Source: Diphasiastrum complanatum
Lineage: Eukaryota; Streptophyta; Lycopodiopsida; Lycopodiales; Lycopodiaceae
Direction: 5' to 3'
Length of the DNA stretch: 64,000 nt
Assembly (NCBI GenBank): GCA_029204225.1
Contig: CM055111.1
Coordinates: 6,958,961-7,022,960 of the forward strand
Part shown: positions 57,184 to 64,000 of the stretch, piece after piece
Position numbering within the stretch: the first letter of the stretch is position 1
Layout: each line of letters opens with the position of its first letter
Position numbers and translations under genes: made by a program
Notes under the pieces: generated by a model
The model's database searches: none
The model's input: only the letters and a program-made list of their open reading frames with translations
Told to the model about the DNA's origin: nothing

Positions 57184-58866
57184 GGAGAGATGATTGTGAA
57201 GCGTTCAAAGTAGGATGTATTTTGAATGATGCTTTTGTAAACGATAGTGAGGGTTCATTATCATTACCTATATCATTGATTAGAAGTCCAAGTTTGACAA
57301 GAAAAAGTACTTCAATCATTCTTATGTTGAAGATACTATGTATTCTTTTCATGGCTTATAATGTTTGAGATACTTCCATTTATTATGATGCAACTATCAA
57401 GAGTGCTCCAGTTGCATTCACAATCCTATGGCAAGATACGAGTAGCAAATTCCGTCACCTTTGTCCATCTGCAAAACCAGAGGTTCATTTCTTGTTTCAC
57501 CCGGTTCGTCAAGGAACTGTTTGAGCCAAATTATTTCATTGGCCATCTTTGTTGCTGCAACATACTCTGCTTCGCAGGATGACTGAACGACAATGGTCCG
57601 CTTCTTGCTAACCCACAGAATTGTTGCTCCTGACGCAATGGTGCATCCTCTTGAGACACTTTTGCAGTCGTCCTTGAGGGATACCCATCTACCATCACTG
57701 TAAGAAAGCATCTGGAACCCTGCATAACGAGAATAACACAAACTGTAATCCTTTGTTAATTGAATATATTGCAAAATTTGTTTTGCAATCTTCCAATGTG
57801 TCGAGCCTGGATTCGGACAAAATTGGCTCATCCTGAATACAGCATAAGCAATGTCAGGACATGTGTTATCTGTAAGGTACATCAACGATACTATCAGTTT
57901 TCTATATGGTGTGAGCTGCATCAATTCCCTTTCTTCCTCAATCCTCAAACAATTTTTGTTCGTCAATACTGTTTCTGCAAGCATTGGAGTATTCACTCCT
58001 TTGCAATTCAGCAACCCAAAATCTTCTAGAATTTTTTGGGTATATCTGGACTAATGAAGGTACAACTTACCTCTCTCATAGTCCCTGTCAATCTGCAAGC
58101 CAAGGTAACACCTTGCTTCTCCCAGATCTACAATCTCAAAATGTTTCGAGATATCATTCTTCATTTCAACAATTAGCTTCTCACTCTTGTAGAGTATCAG
58201 AGTGTTGTCCACATACACAGCCACAATGATGATCTTCACATCTGTAATTCTTACATAGACATTGGAATCAGCCATTAGTCGCTTGAATTCCAAGGATTTC
58301 AAGGCTTGATCTTTCTTCTTGTACCATTGTCGAGCTGACTTCTTCAGACCATAGATACTCTACATTCTGCAAGCATGATTAGGAAATGAATTCGAGACAT
58401 ATCCTAGGAGTTGATCCATGTAGACCTCTTTGTCTAACTCACCATGCAAGAAGGCTGTCTTCTCGTCCACAATGTAGATCCTGAGGTCATAAGCAGCTGC
58501 ATATGCACATAGTAAACGTAGGGACAAATATCTCACTATAGGAGAGAAGGTCTCAAAATAGTCAATATCATATTTCTGAGAGAATCCCTTTGCTACAAGT
58601 CTTGCCTTATACTTTGAGACATCTCCATTTGGTCCATACTTTAGCTTGTACACCCATTTGCATTTCATAGCCTTTCTCTTATCTAGTAATGGCTGCAACG
58701 TCCATACCTGGTTCTTTCTCATGGATTTCATGTCCTCATTCATGGCTTGGATCCATTTGTCCTTCTCTGGACATTCAATTGCTTCCTCGAATGTCTGCGG
58801 TTCGCCACTGAATCCACAAAACTCTTCTGATGTAGAAGCAGAGCTGCATGGCACATATCTTGCTGG
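56099..58866. repeat. Large inverted repeat, arms of 1.08 kb, spacer of 0.6 kb
   Basis: Arm 56099-57183 and arm 57783-58866 are reverse complements with a few percent differences (for example GGAACCAGG in both around 56253 and 58712). The spacer holds RNase H of the right arm (57418-57782) and about 230 bases of unrelated sequence. Transcription through either side would give a long hairpin RNA. Confidence 0.9.
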
Positions 58867-58887
58867 CACTCTTTGTTGTCTTGTCAA
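57418..58887 (-). pseudogene. Copia reverse transcriptase and RNase H, right arm of an inverted repeat
   Basis: Minus-strand copy of the left arm plus RNase H. Reverse transcriptase is in three pieces: 58887-58360 (PQTFEEAIECPEKDKW to NHACRM), 58302-58051 (SLEFKRLMADSNVYVRIT and again YVDN) and 58014-57783. RNase H is open to 57418: SYSDGRWVSLKDDCKSVSRG, ATILWVSKKRTIVVQSSCEA, EYVAATKMANEIIWLKQFL. Both arms share YVDN, so the change was present before the duplication or spread between them. The arms differ by scattered substitutions only. Confidence 0.9.
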
Positions 58888-58969
58888 CCTTCTAGGAGAT
58901 CCTCCTGAAACTGCAATGCCTTTGCCTTTGCCTGATCTGCTAGGTCCAGAACCATCTTGGTTTGAAAAT

Positions 58970-59614
58970 TGTCAACATTTCCTAGCTAGGTTGAGGCCTA
59001 AATTGGCAATTTTTGTACATAGTTTTGGATCTAATCTTTCACACGTGTGAAAGAGGCCTAGATAATTTTATTCTAGTATATATTTCATGTTGAAAAAGTC
59101 TCAAACTTCGGGACCTACCTTCGACACCAAAATCATGTTATTTGGACATATAGGCCAAAATTGGCTACTTTAGGCTATTGGTGGCCTAAAATTGGGTCCT
59201 AAGTTCTAGAGAGAGGAGAGAGAGTCATCTCTCTCACCTATATTAGGCTGAAATTTGTGGAGAACAGGTTGGAGAAACTTTCTGTATTGTTGAGAGAGAT
59301 CAATAGATCATTGTCACAGTTTCTTCCTCCATTGAGAGCATTGCTTTGTGTATTGTCTTCAAGCTTTTGTGTATGATCTTAAGAGGTTTCCAAAAGTGGT
59401 AGGCTGCTCTTGTAGGGCTGGTGTGCTATTGTTTCTGGCTGCCATCAGTACCTTTTACTAGTTTCTTTTGTCTCTTGAATGCTTTGTCAAGTTCATGTGT
59501 ATCAAAGATAGCATTAGGATGCTTTGCCATTTCTAGCTTTTGTAGCTTGTTGTGCAAAGATCTTAGCCAAGTATTTTAGGAGTTTGGATCCATTCAAGAT
59601 CCACTTTTTTCACA
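58970..59614. other. Stretch ending at a primer-binding-site-like motif
   Basis: No gene seen. It ends with TTTTTTCACA before the motif at 59615, so it may hold an LTR. It contains GAGAGAGGAGAGAGAG near 59207-59222. Confidence 0.35.
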
Positions 59615-59626
59615 TGGTATCAGAAC
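59615..59626 (+). other. Primer-binding-site-like motif with one mismatch
   Basis: TGGTATCAGAAC, one base from the standard TGGTATCAGAGC, directly after CACA. Confidence 0.5.
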
Positions 59627-59919
59627 TAATTGGCTGTTATTTTTAGTAAGCTTTCCATTTATGGTGATATTTGGATGTTTGATCAAGTTCTAGCATGATT
59701 ATGTATTGCATTGTTGATCAAATCTTACTAGCCTGTGTTTGTTGAGTTGAACTTGTGGATCAAAAGTGTATTTCAGGTTTTTTGAAGATCAAAGTTTGAG
59801 AAGAAGCTATTTTGGATTAGATCATAACACCTAATCATTTGCTGCTTGTGAGGCTTGTGCATATGCAATACTAGCAATGTATTGTTGACAATCTCCACTT
59901 CTATGGATGAACACTCTCC

Positions 59920-60711
59920 TTGCAAATACAATCAATGCAAGGACATCAAAAATTAGTTGGAGATAAGGAAGACGATGCAGAGGATTATGAGGACATTATT
60001 TTTGTTTTCAATATTGATGTTCAATTGAGCAGTACAAAGGCCAATTCAGAAAATGAAGTTTTCAATGAGACAAATCACTCAAGGACCTCATCTTCTTTGA
60101 GATCACAAGACTCGTTGCATCACGTTCAACCAGAAGACTTGTCTAAAATTTCTTATGAAATGAAATTAACGAACAAGAATAAAACTGATCTATATGAATG
60201 TTTCACATTCAGTATAGAGTGCACAACGGAATGTGATGAAACTGGTAATATACAAGCTAAAAATTGTCCTAGATATGAGATGGAACAAACAATCAAAGAT
60301 CTATAATATCAAAGTTTTCAGTTTGTGGTTCAAAATATTGGGGTTATCAATATTGTTGAATATGATGATATAATCTACGAAAGATTTTTCATAGAGAGTT
60401 TGAGTGAAAGAGATATCATCACTCTTTGCAAGTATCTCATTCACTTGATGTTCTTGGAAATGAATGCCCATCTAGAATATCATTTGTTATTTATAGAAAT
60501 GATCAATCAAAGCAGATTAGTCCCTAAATTGGGAATTGGTCATGACAATAATTTTCTAATGTGGGATCTTAACAATTCAAATGCAAGATTTATGGTTATC
60601 ATCGAAGCACTTCGATTGAACAATAAAGTGACCATCCAACAACATGACAAAATCTTTAGGTCAGCAGAGCCAGATGCAATGCCAAAATATGATCCTAAAG
60701 GAATTGGATAG
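59920..60711 (+). pseudogene. Unrecognised 264-codon frame with one stop, between retroelement landmarks
   Basis: A single frame runs from 59920 to the TAG at 60709-60711 and is broken only by TAA at 60304-60306. It reads protein-like: GHQKLVGDKEDDAEDYEDII, FVFNIDVQLSS, YEMKLTNKNKTDLYECFTFS, IIYERFFIESLSERDIITLC, YLIHLMFLEMNAHLEYHLLF, MINQSRLVPKLGIGHDNNFL, ALRLNNKVTIQQHDKIF. No zinc knuckle, protease, integrase or polymerase motif is present. It lies 294 bases after a primer-binding-site-like motif and 290 bases before a polypurine tract, so it may be a protein of a small or non-autonomous retroelement. I do not recognise it. Confidence 0.45.
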
Positions 60712-61000
60712 ATAATCCAATTTGTCATAATGTCAAAGAAGTAGACAAAAGAGGATATTGTGACTTGGTTGTCAAAAAACAATATGGTGTTTCATCTATC
60801 TCTTCTTTGACCATCATTTTTCCTTCATGGGATCAAGGATTATAGTCTGAAGCTAGCAAAATGGATTCAATTCAACAGCTTTGGATCTGTAATGAGGCAA
60901 TAATTTTTCTACAACGACACATCCTCAATCGTGACTATTTAACCGAGGTGATCAAGTTGATTAGACAAGCGTTTTCATTTTTGAGGACAAAAATGTTTAA

Positions 61001-61012
61001 GTAGGGGGAGGG
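61001..61012 (+). other. Polypurine tract
   Basis: GTAGGGGGAGGG, followed after three bases (TCA) by the TGTACTTTTAG start of the LTR at 61016. It marks the 3' end of an element's internal region lying to the left. Confidence 0.7.
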
Positions 61013-61015
61013 TCA

Positions 61016-61355
61016 TGTACTTTTAGTACATCCATGCTTATACATTAAGATAATATCCAATGTAAGCTTTGTAGGCCCAAAAGGAGCTATTAGTGTAAGA
61101 AATCAATGATAAACTTCATTGTTACTGTTTACGATGTACATTAATGTTGACAGTTGTGACCAGCTGACATTAGCCGTAGGCTAATCTATTAGTCTACTCG
61201 TAGGTTTTCTCTCTCTATCAAGGGTTCAAGATTTATCTGTACATTTTTACATTCTGTATTGTTAGTGTGATAGAGTGACAATGCGTGTTCTTTTCCACCT
61301 TCTTGTGGTGATTGCTTATGGTGAATGCTTGATGTTGCATATCTAATTTTTGACA
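61016..61355 (+). repeat. LTR shared by two internal regions
   Basis: Starts TGTACTTTTAGTACATCC and ends TTTTTGACA directly before a perfect primer-binding site; length 340 bases. A polypurine tract on its left and a primer-binding site on its right mean it closes one element and opens the next. The right-hand internal region is the Copia element 61356-64000. A second copy of the LTR is not in the window. Confidence 0.7.
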
Positions 61356-61367
61356 TGGTATCAGAGC
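61356..61367 (+). other. Primer-binding site of the right-edge Copia element
   Basis: TGGTATCAGAGC directly after the LTR end, perfect match to the initiator-Met type. Confidence 0.9.
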
Positions 61368-61547
61368 AACAATAGTCCTACTGCGTGCTTGATCAGTGGA
61401 TACAACTTGTCACAAGCTCCACAACAAAGTGAGAAAGTCCTTCACGGGAGGTGAAAGCTTGGAGAGATAAAAATGACTAGAAGAAATTCTTTTTTGGTGT
61501 ATTTTGCAGGTTTGGAGCTCAAAATCATCAGTGGGGAACAAAGACAC

Positions 61548-61747
61548 AGTCCCGGAGGCATCAGAAAGCTAGGGCATCATCAAACAAGTTAAAAATCTGT
61601 TGAGTGGGGAGATTTTTACAATACTTCCTAGTTGTTGTGAAAAGCATAGTCTCGGAGGCATCCAAAAGGCCAGGACAACATCAGACAGATTGAAAATCTG
61701 TTGAGTGGGGGAGATTCTTACAATACTTCCTAGTTGTTGTGGAAAGT
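61548..61747 (+). repeat. 100-base tandem duplication in the Copia leader
   Basis: Two units 100 bases apart, each starting AGTCYCGGAGGCATC and ending CTTCCTAGTTGTTGTG, with AAAATCTGTTGAGTGGGG in the middle. They lie between the primer-binding site and gag. Confidence 0.85.
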
Positions 61748-62007
61748 GCTATTTGTGTGAGAGGTTTGCCAAGAAATCTCTCATTTGTCTATATGGAGTA
61801 CCACAAATCACACTAGATAGTGTCTAGTACTGTCATTCAAAGTTAGGAAGCTTCATACTTTTCACATTACTGATCTCTATCTTTTGAACGATCACACATT
61901 TCAAAATATTTGCAAAGAGGAGGCGGCGTAGCCGCTGCGCCAAAGTGAAGAATCTAGAATATTCTCTCTGAAAGTTCTTATATTCCTTCTACTTTTCATC
62001 TTATCCA

Positions 62008-62255
62008 TACCAATATCGGATCGACGCGCTAGAGGTAAAGAAAACCAAGAGCAGTCGTACATCCGCGCATCATACCGATATCACATATCAGTACCAATAT
62101 TGGAGCGACGCGCCAGAGGTAAAGAAAATCCAGAGCAGTCGTCCATCCCGCGTCATACCGATATCGCATATATGTACCAATATCAAATCCACGTGAGCGA
62201 GTTAAAGAGAATCCCGAGTAGTCATGCACCTGTGCATCGTACCGATATCAGGTGT
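62008..62255 (+). repeat. 83-84-base tandem triplication in the Copia leader
   Basis: Units start at 62008, 62092 and 62175 with TACCAATAT, contain AGGTAAAGAAAAYC (third unit AGTTAAAGAGAATC) and AGCAGTCGT, and end with ACCGATATC. The third unit is the most diverged. It ends about 65 bases before the gag start. Confidence 0.85.
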
Positions 62256-62319
62256 TCAACCAAAAATTTACAGTTCTGTGGTGTGATAAATTTTGTGAAC
62301 CAGACTCATCTATCCAGTA

Positions 62320-63999
62320 ATGGCAACTCTAAGCGAGAGTGTTCTTAATGAGTCAAGCAAATTGGAAGGTGTCGGCAACTATGTAGTTTGGAAATTCAAA
62401 CCGAAGAACATTTTGATGGAAAAGGAGCTGTGGGAGATCATGACAGGTGAAGAGACAAGGTCAGTGATTGAAGAAGATCAGCGGACATTTGATAGGAGAA
62501 AAGGGAAAGCCCAGAATGTCATCAACTTATTAGTTAGAGATGCAATTATTCCCTATATTTTAGATTCAAAAGGATAAAAGAAGCATGGGATATATTGAAG
62601 GCATTGTTTGAAATGACAAATACATCTCGAATACTGTGTTTGAAGACGAAGTTGCATACATTTGAGATGGATGATGGTGTAACTATTGTCGATCACATAC
62701 TGAAGATCAAAGAGATCCGTGACCAATTGGCAGCAGTTGGAGAGCGAGTACAAGATTGTGAGATCATGCAATTGACATTGAATAGTCTGAGTGAGTCACA
62801 TCAGATGTTTGTGACAAGTATAGTCACAAGAGAAAATCTTCACCTATGAAGAACTAGGTGGATTGCTTTTGCAAGAAGATCAACGTCAAGAGAACTTGAA
62901 TCATCGTAACAGGAGCTATGATCAAGCTCTTGCAGTTAGAGGACGAGGTGGAAGATTTGGTCATGGAAGGTGTCAATCGAGAGGAGGAAACTCAAGCCGG
63001 GGATCATTTCAACAATTTCATGAGCAAGTCAATGATAGTCCAAATCGAGGCAATTGGAATCAAGGCCGAGGTCAAGGATGCGACTATTCAAGACAAAATA
63101 AACCTAGAAATTGTAGGTACTGCATTAAACCTGGCCACTAGGAGCGTGAATGCTTCAAGAAACAAAAGGAGATGGAACAAAGAAAAGACAAATGACAAGC
63201 GGGAAATTATGCTGATCAACATCAATTTGATGACTATTATTATGAAGACAATTATACTGATCAACATCAATACAATGATGATGAATATGAAGATGATATT
63301 GGTGAGAGTTCAAAATTGTTCATTACAGCATTAATGACAAGTGATGAAGCCAAGGATACATGGTACATTGATAGTGGTGCATCCAAGCACATGACTTCAA
63401 GGAAAGAGTGGTTTTCAGAACTCAAGGAACCTGACAATGGTGATGAAGTTGGACAAGCTGATGGCAAATTGCTATTTGCTAAAGGAGTTGGAGTGGTATC
63501 AGTGAAGTTAGCCAGCGGGAAGATAAAGTAGATAAGCAATGCGCAATATGTACTTGCCTTAGCTAACAATCTACTATCTGTTGGGATGATGGCTGATCAA
63601 CATCTCAAGGTTGAGTTTGACAGTGACAAATTTCTTGTCAAAGACATTAAGAACCACTACAAAGTGATTGCTACAGGAGCTAGAGTCAACGAGAATCGAC
63701 TCTACAAATTGAATGCAAGATCTTTTACTCAAGCTATGGTAAGCTCTGTTGATAGTCGAAGTGATCTTTGGCATCAAAGGTTTGGTCATATCAGTGCTCA
63801 AATCTTGCAAATTCTTAAAAGAGGTAATCTAGTTGTTGGATTGCCTGATATCTCTTTTGAAGAAAAAATTTGTGAGGTTTGCATTTTGGGAAAACAATAG
63901 AGAGAGAGATTTCTCAAAGATGGAGCAAGAAGAGCCAATGACATTCTCTTGTTTATAGTGATCTGTGTGAATCAATACAAACTAGGGCCATTAGTGATT
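62320..63999 (+). pseudogene. Copia gag, protease and integrase start, cut by the window edge
   Basis: ATG at 62320: MATLSESVLNESSKLEGVGN, YVVWKFKPKNILMEKELWEI. A frame change near 62570 leads into AWDILKALFEMTNTSRI and DHILKIKEIRDQLAAVGERV. A second change near 62845 restores the first frame with a Gly/Arg-rich stretch, then a CRYCIKPGH-ERECFKKQ zinc knuckle interrupted by TAG at 63139. The protease follows with DTWYIDSGASKHMTS and the intact DSGA site, then a TAG at 63529. GAG-pre-integrase LWHQRFGHIS and CEVCILGKQ end at TAG 63898. Three in-frame stops and two frameshifts make this copy defective. Integrase core and reverse transcriptase would be beyond 64000. Confidence 0.88.
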
Positions 64000-64000
64000 G

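Overview
This window looks like nuclear DNA of a land plant with a large, repeat-rich genome. It holds a plant-type leucine-rich-repeat receptor kinase, a non-specific lipid-transfer protein and the last exon of a purple acid phosphatase, each with plant-typical motifs. The rest is mostly decayed Ty1/Copia and Ty3/gypsy retroelements, CACTA-type transposon pieces, tRNA-derived short repeats and very long (GA)n/(CT)n tracts. The gene density would suit a fern, lycophyte or gymnosperm better than a compact angiosperm genome, but nothing here fixes the lineage.

Host genes. The left edge (2-424) is the 3' exon of a PAP2/PAP9-like phosphatase with a C-terminal membrane anchor. At 4047-4359 (minus) there is an eight-cysteine lipid-transfer protein with a TATA box upstream and a probable intron just after the last cysteine. 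The only complete large gene is an intronless LRR receptor kinase at 22921-25761, of the At2g24230 type, with an HGD catalytic loop and a DCG instead of DFG. Exon-like fragments that I cannot name lie at 20828-21059, 41800-43070 and 47630-47977. A nepenthesin-type aspartic protease is present as scattered pieces (38694-39305, 41202-41400 and 48847-49340).

Mobile DNA. The best preserved element is a 5.7-kb Copia element (11897-17630) with two LTRs, a primer-binding site, a polypurine tract and a broken gag-pol. It sits inside a GA-rich satellite-like region that continues to 20120. Other Copia remnants are at 9019-10680, 29765-30500, 34630-34954, 35388-36720, 37060-38624, 40490-41190, 51055-52351, 53521-54250, 56045-58887 and 61016-64000. 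Ty3/gypsy remnants are at 1785-2515, 27270-27800 and 45650-47050, with gag-like pieces at 49300-49737 and 54900-55520. A Transposase_24-like CACTA coding region lies at 31655-32744. A DUF4218-containing block occurs twice, 31 kb apart (8339-9043 and 39306-40033), and the second copy interrupts the aspartic protease. Eight initiator-Met-type primer-binding sites, four on each strand, mark where retroelement ends once lay.

Structures of most interest are: a 1.1-kb-armed inverted repeat of Copia reverse transcriptase (56099-58866) that would transcribe into a hairpin; an LTR at 61016-61355 with a polypurine tract on one side and a primer-binding site on the other; an unrecognised 264-codon reading frame with one stop between retroelement-style landmarks (59920-60711); a nested palindrome cluster built on GTGGAT/ATCCAC (30485-30930); and a compound GA satellite (17631-20120). 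I did not find a clearly new functional system. These are the places where one could hide.
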